Source: Christensenellaceae bacterium Phil7 | Lineage (GTDB): Bacteria > Bacillota > Clostridia > Christensenellales > CAG-138 | Direction of reading: 5' to 3' | Assembly: GCA_001940845.1 (NCBI GenBank) | Contig: MSGV01000043.1 | Location: forward strand, 1 to 64,000 | DNA length: 64,000 nucleotides | Shown: positions 33,528 to 42,276 of the stretch, piece after piece | How the letters are laid out: each line of letters begins with the position of its first letter | Numbering within the stretch: position 1 is the stretch's first letter | Made by a program: the position numbers and the translations under genes | Notes under the pieces: model-generated | The model's input: only the letters and a program-made list of their open reading frames with translations | What the model was told of the DNA's origin: nothing | Database searches by the model: none

Positions 33528-34685
33528 CTATATCTGCTTATTGATCCTGAGGCTTGCCGCAATATCCATAATCTCCATACTATTGAAGAATACAGGATTC
33601 AATTCTACGATTACAAAAATCCCCAGCGTTGGCTCGTAGCTTGCTATCACTATAAATGGGCTGCCGTTTCGAATCTGATTTCCATATTCATCCCGATAAA
33701 GCATCCATGGATTCGATCTGGTGATTATGGTCACATTATCAGCAGTTTCATCCGTTTTCAGCACTTCTATGAAGCTTGAATTGAAATTCAGACATTCATA
33801 TTTATCCTGAGGAAATTCTTGAAGAAAAACATCGCTGTATGAACTCTGCTCACGAAGTGATTCCGGCGTAGAATAATCCGCGATTAAACCAGTTCCGCTG
33901 CGCATACTATTGCAAATGGCGTATCCAACCGCACCCACTATTTCACCATTTCCATCATTCAGATAATAAACCGAATGATCTTCCGTGGTATCCATTCTAA
34001 ATTCCACAAGGTACGGTATGCTCTCGTTTCTGGAAACCGCTGAATTTGCAAGAAACTTTCTTCTTACAGGCAGCTCCAATTCAGCAGTAAAGTATTTCTC
34101 TCCCATACTGCCGCTTGCCGGAAAATACAGCATCAATTCAGTATAGTTGCTTTCTTTGATCTTCTTAACCCTATCTCCAGCCATATCGCCGCTGCTAATA
34201 AGGTTTTCTGAGCAAAGCGTCATTGCCCCGATCATCCACTCATCATCAATTTTCACTATGCCGGCAAGTTGATAGGATATGCCATCAGAATAAAACTCAT
34301 TGGATTCATTGACGTTAATATCCAGTTTCAACCAATAGCATTTTAGCCGACCTTCGCGATTATACTTGCTCAGCTCCGGACAGTTTTGAAGTATATATTC
34401 ATTGCTCATCTCTGCGCTGTCAATTATTTCCATATGATTTACCGTTAATATGCCTATATTATGAGTCATGTTTAGTGCATCATTTATCAACGCAAGCCTA
34501 TCGCTGCGAAACTCTTCCGCATAGCATTTAGCCCACCCCTCCCAGTCGTGCGCATTTACACAATCAACCATGCGTTCTATTGCTGCAAATGGATTCTCCT
34601 TATCCTCTGCAATACTTCCAAAAAGCCAGCAGCAAAGCAATGAAAAAACCAACACCATGCTTATTATCCATCTAATCGTCTTCAT
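33528..34685 (-). CDS. Secreted protein of unknown function
   Basis: A 385-residue exported protein I do not recognise. A signal peptide (about 1-25, WIISMVLVFSLLCCWLFGSIA) precedes an NTF2/SnoaL-like looking segment (about 35-150: AIERMVDCVNAHDWEGWAKCYAEEF). A later beta-rich half includes VEFRMDTTEDHSVYYLNDGNGEIVG-like strands. No lipobox is clear. It follows the lipoprotein gene upstream on the same strand by 12 bases and is likely co-transcribed with it. The C-terminal 100 residues of both proteins share a similar mix of charged strands, but I cannot align them convincingly. Confidence 0.75.
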   Translation of the reverse strand: MKTIRWIISMVLVFSLLCCWLFGSIAEDKENPFAAIERMVDCVNAHDWEGWAKCYAEEFRSDRLALINDALNMTHNIGILTVNHMEIIDSAEMSNEYILQNCPELSKYNREGRLKCYWLKLDINVNESNEFYSDGISYQLAGIVKIDDEWMIGAMTLCSENLISSGDMAGDRVKKIKESNYTELMLYFPASGSMGEKYFTAELELPVRRKFLANSAVSRNESIPYLVEFRMDTTEDHSVYYLNDGNGEIVGAVGYAICNSMRSGTGLIADYSTPESLREQSSYSDVFLQEFPQDKYECLNFNSSFIEVLKTDETADNVTIITRSNPWMLYRDEYGNQIRNGSPFIVIASYEPTLGIFVIVELNPVFFNSMEIMDIAASLRINKQI

Positions 34686-34697
34686 AATATCTTCTCC

Positions 34698-35528
34698 TTA
34701 ATCCGCCGCTTTCGTTCCGCCCCAACTTATCGACCTTGCAATATCGGAAAGTGACATAATATCAAGCTCTGCGCCGAAGAACTCAATACAAACATAGACA
34801 TTATCTTCAGGTCTTCTTGAGAGTATTCCCATATTCAGCCTGTCGCTCTCCGAATTGATCCCAAATGAGCTCAAATACTCTCTTGTATATAGTACCTCCG
34901 TTATTGCACTTACAGCAAACCTGTCCGTAAACTGCAATGTTGATTGCGCTACGGGAAAATAATATTCATCAGTCACAAATCTATACAACTGATCGGAATT
35001 AACAGCAGAATAGAATGCCTGTATACCCGATGCAGAACTTTCTATCCAACCTGCTGCAATATTGCTTCGTTTTATTCCGATCGCCCCCATGCACATATCA
35101 TTATCATCATAGAACCACAGCCTGGAATCAAATAATTGAGCTTTGCGGCCCTCTGTTGCACCAAGATACAGCTCCCGCGCCAAAGCCTGATCCAAACAAT
35201 ACCAGCCTTTTGGAAGCAAAAAGCTTATCTCGTATGCAAGAGAATCATCCATACCCATAGATGCTTCCAAAATAAGGCTGATCTCATACGTATCATATTT
35301 ATAGCAATCATCAATGAACGCACTATAGGCCGAAGTATCCCCGCTCCCGTCAACCCTATTAGGCAATGCTGTTGAGCTCGGCAGACTATTAGCTGTCTCC
35401 TGAGGCTTAATATCCGTTGCGGCGGGTATTTCAGTTGCAATCGGAGTTGAGATTGTATCATTCTTTGCTATTACACAGCCCATAAATAAAAGCATCGTGC
35501 ATAGAAGAAAAATTAATATTTTTTTCAT
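34698..35528 (-). CDS. Lipoprotein of unknown function
   Basis: A 276-residue protein beginning with a signal sequence whose lipobox is LFMGC (near residue 18), followed by a Thr/Ser/Pro-rich linker (about 20-60) and a soluble domain. Strands such as EISLILEASMGMDDSLAYEISFLLPKGW give no family I know. It is the first of a two-gene unit with the secreted protein downstream. A membrane-attached sensor or surface role is only a guess. Confidence 0.72.
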   Translation of the reverse strand: MKKILIFLLCTMLLFMGCVIAKNDTISTPIATEIPAATDIKPQETANSLPSSTALPNRVDGSGDTSAYSAFIDDCYKYDTYEISLILEASMGMDDSLAYEISFLLPKGWYCLDQALARELYLGATEGRKAQLFDSRLWFYDDNDMCMGAIGIKRSNIAAGWIESSASGIQAFYSAVNSDQLYRFVTDEYYFPVAQSTLQFTDRFAVSAITEVLYTREYLSSFGINSESDRLNMGILSRRPEDNVYVCIEFFGAELDIMSLSDIARSISWGGTKAAD

Positions 35529-35687
35529 CCATCTTCCTTCTTTTCATTATAAATACTTTAATTAAAATCCATCTGCCCTTTGGCAGACAGCAATAGATAG
35601 CCTTATATGTATATTTTACTACGGCTAATTAAAAAGTCAATGTTTTATTGGAAATTTAACAAAAAGTCCATAATTTGCGTATTTCGC

Positions 35688-35716
35688 TTGCTTTTCTGCT
35701 CTATTTGTTGTATTAT
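35688..35716 (+). promoter_or_regulatory. Probable promoter of the lspA operon
   Basis: TTGCTT, 17 bp, TATTAT, about 30 bases before the lspA start. Confidence 0.5.
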
Positions 35717-35746
35717 TATAATGAAGTTTTACTTGGGAGCTATGCT

Positions 35747-36295
35747 ATGACTTATATATTTATAGGGATTTTTATTTTCTTTGTTGCTATGGATCAGCTA
35801 TCAAAATCGCTTGCCGTTGAAATGCTTGGCGAAGTCGGTTCGACGATTGAATTTATCCCGAAACTAATTCGATTTGAATACTGCAGAAACACCGGCATGG
35901 CTTGGGGCTTGCTCAAAAATGCCAGATTTTATTTTATTGCTGTCACAATTCTGTTGACCGCATTCCTTTTATACTTCATGATTCGCCGCCACCGTACAAT
36001 ACCGAAGCTTGTCCAGCTTTCATTGACGCTTATTCTCTCCGGCGCAATAGGGAATCTAATTGATCGGCTCTTCCTTGGCTATGTGAGAGATTTTATTGCT
36101 TTTGATTTTATTGATTTTCCCGTATTCAATATTGCGGATGCGTGCGTTACAACAGGTGCAATACTTCTTATAATTAGTCTTCTTTTAACCCGGCAGGGTC
36201 GAGATTTCATTAAGCTGCTTGAAGAAGAGGACGCAGAGCGAAGCTTAAAGCGAAAAATGCGGCGGGAAAACGGGACGGATCAGAATGTCAAATAA
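35747..36295 (+). CDS. lspA: Lipoprotein signal peptidase LspA
   Basis: The aspartic protease that removes signal peptides from prolipoproteins. Four membrane helices are visible. The conserved blocks are present in order: FVAMDQLSKSLA, EYCRNTGMAWGLL, LILSGAIGNLIDRLFLGYVRDFI and FPVFNIADACVTTGAILL. The catalytic aspartates lie in GYVRDFI and NIADA. From the ATG at 35747, after GGGAG, the length is 182 residues, slightly long because of a polar C-terminal tail of about 30 residues. It overlaps the pseudouridine synthase gene by 11 bases. Confidence 0.96.
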   Translation: MTYIFIGIFIFFVAMDQLSKSLAVEMLGEVGSTIEFIPKLIRFEYCRNTGMAWGLLKNARFYFIAVTILLTAFLLYFMIRRHRTIPKLVQLSLTLILSGAIGNLIDRLFLGYVRDFIAFDFIDFPVFNIADACVTTGAILLIISLLLTRQGRDFIKLLEEEDAERSLKRKMRRENGTDQNVK

Positions 36296-37277
36296 AAGTT
36301 CTTCCCCCCTGCCAATTTTCGATGATGACATTGAGCTTATTGATGATCTGGATTCAACCTCCGGTCAAGCACCAATTAAACTCCATGCTGATGCTGATGC
36401 AAAAAGACTTGATAGCTATGTTGCTCAGCATACGGGTTTTACACGATCCGCCGTTCAGCGTCTTATAGAAAACGGTGCTATTACTGTTAATTCAAACTTT
36501 GTCAAGGCAAGTTCATCCTTAAAAAAAAGCGATATAATCGCCATTACTCCGCCTGCCGTTCATAATATTGAGCTTGCTGCTGAAAACATTCCTCTCGACG
36601 TAGTCTATGAGGATTCAGACATAGTTGTTATCAACAAGCCCGTTGGAATGGTTGTTCATCCGGCTCCCGGCAATCCCAGCGGTACTCTGGTTAATGCACT
36701 GATGTATCATATTAAGGATTTATCCGGCATAGGTGGTGAGCTGCGTCCCGGCATCGTACATCGAATCGATAAGAATACATCTGGGCTTTTGGTTGTCGCA
36801 AAGAATGATTTTGCACATGCTTTTCTCTCTTCAGAGCTCAAGACTCATAGCATACAGCGCGTATATATGGCTCTCTGCATCGGAAATTTCCATGAAGATT
36901 CCGGAACGATTTCCGCTCCTATTGGCCGCCATAGAATTGATAGAAAACGCATGGCTGTTGTTCCTGATGGTCGCGATGCCATTACTCACTGGAACGTAAT
37001 TGAGCGTTTTGGTGACATGACTCTTCTGCGCATCGAGCTTGAAACCGGGCGAACGCATCAGATTCGTGTACATATGTCATACATCAATCATCCCCTTGTG
37101 GGCGATGATGTCTATTCCAGCGGCCGAAACAGCTTGGGCTTTCACGGGCAAGCACTGCACGCCTGCGAGCTTCGGCTTCGCCATCCACGTACTGGAGAAT
37201 GGATGATATTCCATGCCGAACCGCCTGATACATACCGCCATGCGCTTATCAAATTGCGCTCCGCTGAAATGCGATAG
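36285..37277 (+). CDS. RluD-type pseudouridine synthase (with S4 domain)
   Basis: A large-subunit rRNA or tRNA pseudouridine synthase of 330 residues. An N-terminal extension of about 30 residues leads into an S4 RNA-binding domain (ADAKRLDSYVAQHTGFTRSAVQRLIENGAITVN) and the RluA-family catalytic domain with the catalytic aspartate in RPGIVHRIDKNTSGLLVVAK. The family C-terminal blocks (ETGRTHQIRVHMSYINHPLVGD) follow. RluD/YlyB homologues often follow lspA in Firmicutes, so the lspA-rluD pair is conserved. It overlaps lspA. Confidence 0.95.
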   Translation: MSNKSSSPLPIFDDDIELIDDLDSTSGQAPIKLHADADAKRLDSYVAQHTGFTRSAVQRLIENGAITVNSNFVKASSSLKKSDIIAITPPAVHNIELAAENIPLDVVYEDSDIVVINKPVGMVVHPAPGNPSGTLVNALMYHIKDLSGIGGELRPGIVHRIDKNTSGLLVVAKNDFAHAFLSSELKTHSIQRVYMALCIGNFHEDSGTISAPIGRHRIDRKRMAVVPDGRDAITHWNVIERFGDMTLLRIELETGRTHQIRVHMSYINHPLVGDDVYSSGRNSLGFHGQALHACELRLRHPRTGEWMIFHAEPPDTYRHALIKLRSAEMR

Positions 37278-37322
37278 AGCTGTACCAAACTTTTGAAATT
37301 TTATTCCAATTGGAGATTCTTT

Positions 37323-38885
37323 ATGTTAAAAAAACCAGATCGCGAAACAATAAAAACTACACTTGAGAAGGCAAACGGTCCAAGTCTTCTCGCAAACGAT
37401 CCCAGGCTCGATAAATTTGCACTGCTTGATGAGACTACAAAGCTATTTATTGAAGAAGGAATCGGCTCTGCGCTGCTCATTCGCCTTATTAAAAGCCGTA
37501 ATCTGCTCATTAGGCTTAGCAGCAACCCGGATATTCTGCCTGCTGTCAGAAATGGACTTTCGGCTGATTCACCAAAGCTTCGCCGCAACTCCGCACGTTT
37601 GATTGGACAATTAACTCGAAGCGACGAGGATGCTCAGCTGCTTATTGCGCGTTTACATATAGAGGAACAACGATACGTTCGCCCTTCCCTCCTGCTTGCA
37701 CTTGGTACGATTGGTGGTGAACAAGCGCAGTTAGCTCTTGATGCTTATCAACCAGTGCCTCCCATCGACGTATCAGAAGAAAAACATTATGAGGAGGAAT
37801 TGGAGGCGCTTCGTCTTGCTCGTGTAACTGCCATAAAGTATGAGAAGCATACCTTTAAAAGACTTGATCGTGCATATGAAATAGAGCTTATTGCCCCTGA
37901 CCGATTGAGCGAGCAGCTTGCATCAGAACTCGATGATCTTGGATTCGATGCATTTAATATCCATCGCAGCAGCCTTTCCGTCAAGACATCCGATTATTCC
38001 GCTTTATTCAATGCTCGCTGTTTCTCAGAGGCACTCTTTCTGATCAGCAGAGGCGTCAGCGAAAATCCCGATACCGTTGCTGAAATCTCAAAGAAGTTTA
38101 TTTTAAAATTCATGCAAGCAACACATGAGGGAAAGCCGCCTTATCGTTATCGTATAGAGCTTGAAGGAGAAATTGCGGATCGTACCGCCTATAAACGTGC
38201 AATCCGCAATCTCATTGATGATGAAACCATTGTGAATGCACCATCCAACTATGAGATAGAACTCCGCATAGTTGTTGCGGGCAATGCATCGCGTATCTAC
38301 CTTAAACTTTATACCGTCAACGATGAGCGTTTTTTTTATCGTAAAGAGACCATTGCGGCTTCAATGAATCCGGCTACAGCAGCAGCAGTGCTTCGCCTTG
38401 CTGAAGAGTATTTGACTTTGAATGCTCGTGTCATAGATCCCTGCTGCGGCTGCGGCACTCTCCTATTTGAACGCGGACTTATGGCCCCCTGTGCTTCGCT
38501 CACAGGTGTTGATATTGCGCATACCGCCATTGATGCTGCGCGCATCAATGCTGATATAGCTGCACGCCATGGAATTAAGCAGGCAAAATTTATATGTAAT
38601 GATATCCTTCGCTTTGAATCCAAGCGGCTTTATGACGAACTCATCTGTAACTTGCCATTTGGCAATCGAGTTGGAACTCACTCCGGCTGTGAAAGGCTCT
38701 ATACAGGACTTCTCGATCGCTTTCCTTTGCTTCTCCGCCGTGGAGGTATTGCCGTTCTTTATACCATGGAATTCACCTTATTGAAGAAGCTTATTCGTGA
38801 ACGGTCATATCTTGAAATTCTAAAAACTGAGCGCACCGAAGCCGGTGGACTGACCCCCATGGTATTTGTATTGAGATTTAATTGA
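37323..38885 (+). CDS. HEAT-like/THUMP-type RNA methyltransferase fusion
   Basis: A 520-residue protein. About residues 1-150 are alpha-helical, with repeat-like segments (LLIRLSSNPDILPAVRNGL, RRNSARLIGQLTRSDEDAQLLIARL, RYVRPSLLLALGTIGGEQAQLAL) that fit HEAT repeats. The next region (about 170-340) resembles the ferredoxin-like/THUMP module of rRNA and tRNA methylases. The C-terminal domain (about 345-520) is a Rossmann methyltransferase with IDPCCGCGTLLFERGLMAPC as the AdoMet motif and NLPFGNR as the NPPY-type catalytic motif, suggesting N2-guanosine methylation like Trm14/RlmL. GGAGAT precedes the ATG at 37323, ten codons into the track ORF. Target RNA unknown. Confidence 0.86.
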   Translation: MLKKPDRETIKTTLEKANGPSLLANDPRLDKFALLDETTKLFIEEGIGSALLIRLIKSRNLLIRLSSNPDILPAVRNGLSADSPKLRRNSARLIGQLTRSDEDAQLLIARLHIEEQRYVRPSLLLALGTIGGEQAQLALDAYQPVPPIDVSEEKHYEEELEALRLARVTAIKYEKHTFKRLDRAYEIELIAPDRLSEQLASELDDLGFDAFNIHRSSLSVKTSDYSALFNARCFSEALFLISRGVSENPDTVAEISKKFILKFMQATHEGKPPYRYRIELEGEIADRTAYKRAIRNLIDDETIVNAPSNYEIELRIVVAGNASRIYLKLYTVNDERFFYRKETIAASMNPATAAAVLRLAEEYLTLNARVIDPCCGCGTLLFERGLMAPCASLTGVDIAHTAIDAARINADIAARHGIKQAKFICNDILRFESKRLYDELICNLPFGNRVGTHSGCERLYTGLLDRFPLLLRRGGIAVLYTMEFTLLKKLIRERSYLEILKTERTEAGGLTPMVFVLRFN

Positions 38886-38900
38886 GCTTGTGAGGTATTT

Positions 38901-40118
38901 ATGGAACTCTACTACATGCATCCTATGTTGACCGAGTGTACAGCTACCGTTCTATTCTGCGAAAAAACTGAAAATGGATACGCTGTTGCTCTTGATCAAA
39001 GTATTATTTTTCCGGAAGGCGGTGGACAGCTATCCGATAAAGGCTTTATTGATGATGCGGAGATCTTCTTTGCAAAGACAATTGATGGCCGCACTATGCA
39101 TTTTTGCAGCACTCCATTTGAAGTCGGAAGTCAAATAAAGCTTCGGCTTGACATTGCATCCAGACTTGATCATACCGCACAGCATACTGGTGAACATATT
39201 CTATCCGGACTGGCCAGCAAGCTTTTTAATGCTAAAAATATTGGTTTTCACATGGCTGTTGATTATTGCACCGTTGATTTCGATCTATTTCTTAACGATT
39301 CACAGCTTAGTGAGCTCCAAGTTTCTGCAAATAGGGCTGTTCGTGCAAACCTTCCCATAACCACGGAGCTTGTCAACGGCACTGAAGCTGCATCAAGACA
39401 ATTACGCAAAATGGCTGATAAGCTCAGCAGTTCCACCGAGGATATTCGTATTGTCTATATCGATGGAGGAAATATTGATTCATGTACCTGCTGCGGCACG
39501 CATTTTGCTCGAACAGGCGAAGTCGGAGCTATTTTCATCACCGATTCGCAGAAATATAAGGGAGGAACCCGCATCTGGTTCGCTTGTGGGGATCGAGCTA
39601 TTAGGCACGCCATTTCCCAGCAGACAGAATTGACCTCGCTCGCAAGAAGGTTTTCCACATCTCGCGATGAGCTTCCGAACGCAGTTCAAAAGGTTCAAAC
39701 CGAGTTATCTTCCTGTAAGTTGGAGCTTAAAATAAAGTCACGGCTTATTTCCGAGCTTTTAGGGGAACGACTGCTTTCCTCTGCCGCCAATGTCAATTCT
39801 ATCGACTATATCGTGAAGCTTTTGGACTATCTTGCTCCAGTTGATCTTAAAATGCTTTCGGATTTTTTGATAAAAAATGCCGTTCATCCACTCATAGCAC
39901 TGCTATTTTGTACAACTAAATCCGGTACTGATTATCGCATGGTATGTTCCTCCGGAATCAAACTCAGTATGCGAGAGCTCTGTGATGCAGTTAATATTGC
40001 ACTGAATGGCAAGGGCGGTGGAAATTCATTGTTTGCTCAAGGAAAAACAGCTAAACAAGTGAACAATGATGATATACTTATGCTAGAAAATTATGTGCGT
40101 ACTGCCTTAATTGGATGA
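38901..40118 (+). CDS. Alanyl-tRNA editing hydrolase AlaX (long form)
   Basis: A free-standing editing protein that hydrolyses mischarged Ser- or Gly-tRNA(Ala). The 405 residues cover an N-terminal beta-barrel, FPEGGGQLSDKGF, and the zinc site formed by HTAQHTGEHILSG (HxxxH) and CTCCGTHFARTG (CxxxH). A C-terminal DHHA1-like region of about 140 residues makes it the long AlaX type. It is the fourth gene of the lspA operon, 15 bases after the methyltransferase gene, and is followed by the terminator that touches parS. Confidence 0.94.
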   Translation: MELYYMHPMLTECTATVLFCEKTENGYAVALDQSIIFPEGGGQLSDKGFIDDAEIFFAKTIDGRTMHFCSTPFEVGSQIKLRLDIASRLDHTAQHTGEHILSGLASKLFNAKNIGFHMAVDYCTVDFDLFLNDSQLSELQVSANRAVRANLPITTELVNGTEAASRQLRKMADKLSSSTEDIRIVYIDGGNIDSCTCCGTHFARTGEVGAIFITDSQKYKGGTRIWFACGDRAIRHAISQQTELTSLARRFSTSRDELPNAVQKVQTELSSCKLELKIKSRLISELLGERLLSSAANVNSIDYIVKLLDYLAPVDLKMLSDFLIKNAVHPLIALLFCTTKSGTDYRMVCSSGIKLSMRELCDAVNIALNGKGGGNSLFAQGKTAKQVNNDDILMLENYVRTALIG

Positions 40119-40137
40119 ACTTCATATGCATTGCTTT

Positions 40138-40163
40138 GAGGACGTATTAGACGTCCTCTTTTT
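40138..40163 (+). terminator. Terminator after the lspA-alaX operon
   Basis: A perfect 8-bp stem GAGGACGT/ACGTCCTC with a 5-base loop, followed by TTTTTG. The last T of the tail is the first base of a parS site. Confidence 0.85.
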
Positions 40164-40178
40164 GTTTCACGTGAAACA
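40163..40178. promoter_or_regulatory. parS: parS centromere site 1
   Basis: TGTTTCACGTGAAACA, a perfect 16-bp palindromic match to the bacterial parS consensus bound by ParB/Spo0J. It lies between alaX and spmA. Confidence 0.95.
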
Positions 40179-40223
40179 TTCCTTCCAAAGCATATTAATT
40201 CTATCAACATCATAAAATTCAAT

Positions 40224-40814
40224 ATGCTTGGTTATGTAATTACAATAATGCTAATCCTTGGCTTTTCCTGCTGCATATACACCGGGAATAGTGCTAACGC
40301 TCTCAACTACATGCTTGAAGGCGCAAACTCAGCAGTCGAACTCATGCTTTCGCTTGCCGGTTCATATTTGCTATGGCTTGGAATAATGAATGTTGCAAAA
40401 CGCTCCGGTCTAATCGATGCACTCGCATCAAAGGTAGAGGCTCCGCTTCGCAAACTGATGCCAAATGTAGGGGCAGCGGCGGCCCCCATTACTCTTAATC
40501 TGGCAGCAAATTTTTTTGGACTCGGCAATGCAGCAACTCCCTTTGGTTTAGATGCCATGAAAAAATTGTATGAAGGTGGCGGTGAACAAACAAAAAGAGG
40601 AATTGCATCGAACAATATCTGCATGTTCCTCGCGCTGAATTCCTCAGCCGTTGAATTGCTTCCCACATCGGTTATCGCCATTAGATCCGCCTGCGGATCG
40701 GAAAACCCAAATTCAATAATCCTTCCAACGCTGATATCATCAATTATTTCTGCAGTCGCTGCTATAATGCTTTGTAAATTATTTGAAAGGATTTCTAAGC
40801 ATGAGTGCCGTTGA
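40224..40814 (+). CDS. spmA: Spore maturation protein SpmA
   Basis: A membrane protein of 196 residues needed with SpmB for spore core dehydration in Bacillus and Clostridium. Four or so hydrophobic segments and the family motif LMPNVGAAAAPITLNLAANFFGLGNAATPFGLDAM (nucleoside-recognition-like gate domain) are present. The start lacks a clear ribosome binding site but is the only one that fits the family N-terminus. It overlaps spmB by 14 bases. Sporulation promoters are not readable upstream; parS 1 lies just before the gene. Confidence 0.95.
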   Translation: MLGYVITIMLILGFSCCIYTGNSANALNYMLEGANSAVELMLSLAGSYLLWLGIMNVAKRSGLIDALASKVEAPLRKLMPNVGAAAAPITLNLAANFFGLGNAATPFGLDAMKKLYEGGGEQTKRGIASNNICMFLALNSSAVELLPTSVIAIRSACGSENPNSIILPTLISSIISAVAAIMLCKLFERISKHECR

Positions 40815-41313
40815 AATTATTTTGCTTCTGCTCATTGCTGCATTGTTCGTATATGCCCATATAAAAGGCATAAATCCGTACGAAGCCTTTGCAGAGGGGG
40901 CTGCCGAGGCACTGCCTACAATAATAAAGGTGCTCCCCTACCTCGCTGCAATGCTTATTGCAATCAATCTGTTCAGACGTTCTGGAGCAATGGATCTATT
41001 ATCAACCTTTCTTGCACCAATGCTAAATAAGCTTGGTATACCAACAGAATTGGTAACACTAATGGTTTTACGTCCATTCTCCGGCAGTGCAAGTCTTGCT
41101 CTGCTTCAAGACACACTGATGATTCATGGCTCAGACAGCTTCATTGGCAGAGCCGCATCCACCATAGTTGGTTCCACTGAAACGATTTTTTATACGCTTG
41201 CCCTATATTGTGGGAGTGTTGATATAAAAAAAAGCAGGTATGCCCTGCCAGTCGCATTACTGAGCGGAATTGTGGGCACAATTGCCTCAATTTTTCTTAT
41301 CAAAATGATGTGA
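40801..41313 (+). CDS. spmB: Spore maturation protein SpmB
   Basis: The 170-residue partner of SpmA, sharing the gate-domain fold. Its motifs are SFLAPMLNKLGIPTELVTLMVLRPFSGSASLALLQD-like and IVGSTETIFYTLALYCGSVDIKKSRY. The start is the ATG at 40801, which follows GGATTTCTAAGC and is six codons inside the track ORF. It overlaps the end of spmA, so the two are translated from one transcript. Together with SpoIID this indicates a sporulating organism. Confidence 0.95.
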   Translation: MSAVEIILLLLIAALFVYAHIKGINPYEAFAEGAAEALPTIIKVLPYLAAMLIAINLFRRSGAMDLLSTFLAPMLNKLGIPTELVTLMVLRPFSGSASLALLQDTLMIHGSDSFIGRAASTIVGSTETIFYTLALYCGSVDIKKSRYALPVALLSGIVGTIASIFLIKMM

Positions 41314-41387
41314 AATAACGAGATACATCTTGATTTTTAATCATCTTAGTGCAATAATACGGTTGAAGAAATTATAAGGAGTGCATT

Positions 41388-42125
41388 ATGAAAATAGATG
41401 TAGTAAATTATAGAGATGATATTCCAAGCAGCAAGACAAAGAATGCAACCGTAATCGTAATAGACGTATTGCGCTGTACCTCATGCATAATCACCGCACT
41501 CAATAATCATGCAAAATGTGTAACAGTTTTTGCCGGTGTTGAAGAAGCCCGCAGCTATGCCGAAAGGCTTGGCAGGGAGAATTGCGTGCTTGGCGGTGAA
41601 AGACGAGCTCTGCCAATCGAAGGTTACGATGTAGGTAATTCCCCGCTTCAATATGATACAGCGCATGTTTCAGGAAAGACGGTTATAATGTCCACAACAA
41701 ATGGATCACGGGCAATTTCTGGTATTCGGGATTCTGCGATAACCTTAATAGCTGCGCATATCAATCATCTAGCTGTTGCAAAATTGGCCAATGAACTGGG
41801 TAATGATGTATTGATCGTCTGTGCCGGAACCGGCGGAGAAGTTTCTGCCGATGATGTTATTAGTGCCGGAGCAATAGTCTCCGACCTTGAACGTATTTCA
41901 TCTGATAACGTGCATACGGATGCTGCAATACTTAGTATGGAAGCCTATCGGCTTATGGAACGCGGAGAGCTCAATGTACGCGAAACATTTCATGGAAAAT
42001 ATTTGATGAGCCTTGGAGAGAGCTTTGTAGAAGATGTTAACTATTGTTTCAATGAAAGCATTATCGATTATGTGCCTCACTGCATCGGAGTAACAGATGA
42101 TGGTCTTGGTACTATTATAGAATAG
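41388..42125 (+). CDS. 2-phosphosulfolactate phosphatase (ComB family)
   Basis: A Mg2+-dependent phosphatase of 245 residues. In methanogens ComB makes sulfolactate for coenzyme M. In Clostridia the family is widespread and its substrate is uncertain, since coenzyme M is not made there. Family blocks are VIVIDVLRCTSCIITAL, LGGERRALPIEGYDVGNSPLQY, TTNGSRAI and VCAGTGGEVSADDVISAGAIV. A GGAG ribosome binding site lies before the ATG, and a terminator overlapping the parA promoter ends the gene. Confidence 0.93.
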   Translation: MKIDVVNYRDDIPSSKTKNATVIVIDVLRCTSCIITALNNHAKCVTVFAGVEEARSYAERLGRENCVLGGERRALPIEGYDVGNSPLQYDTAHVSGKTVIMSTTNGSRAISGIRDSAITLIAAHINHLAVAKLANELGNDVLIVCAGTGGEVSADDVISAGAIVSDLERISSDNVHTDAAILSMEAYRLMERGELNVRETFHGKYLMSLGESFVEDVNYCFNESIIDYVPHCIGVTDDGLGTIIE

Positions 42126-42138
42126 AATGCCAGAGGAA

Positions 42139-42154
42139 TGTTTCACGTGAAACA
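42139..42154. promoter_or_regulatory. parS: parS centromere site 2
   Basis: A second perfect TGTTTCACGTGAAACA, directly between comB and the parA promoter, about 2 kb from parS 1. Confidence 0.95.
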
Positions 42155-42192
42155 CCAAGATTTATTAAAAAAATGAACATAAATACTAATTA

Positions 42193-42225
42193 ACCGAGTT
42201 TTTGCATTGCAAAGCTCGGTTTTTC
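42193..42225 (+). terminator. Terminator after comB, overlapping the parA -35
   Basis: ACCGAG pairs with CTCGGT, with an inner TTTGC/GCAAA stem, followed by TTTTC. The stem contains the TTGCAA of the parA promoter. Confidence 0.75.
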
Positions 42226-42235
42226 GTTGTATAAT
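42207..42235 (+). promoter_or_regulatory. Promoter of the parA-parB operon
   Basis: TTGCAA, 17 bp, TATAAT, about 41 bases before the parA start. Confidence 0.75.
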
Positions 42236-42276
42236 ATGCATGTGAAACTCATTGGCTGAGAGAAAGAGAGAAAACC

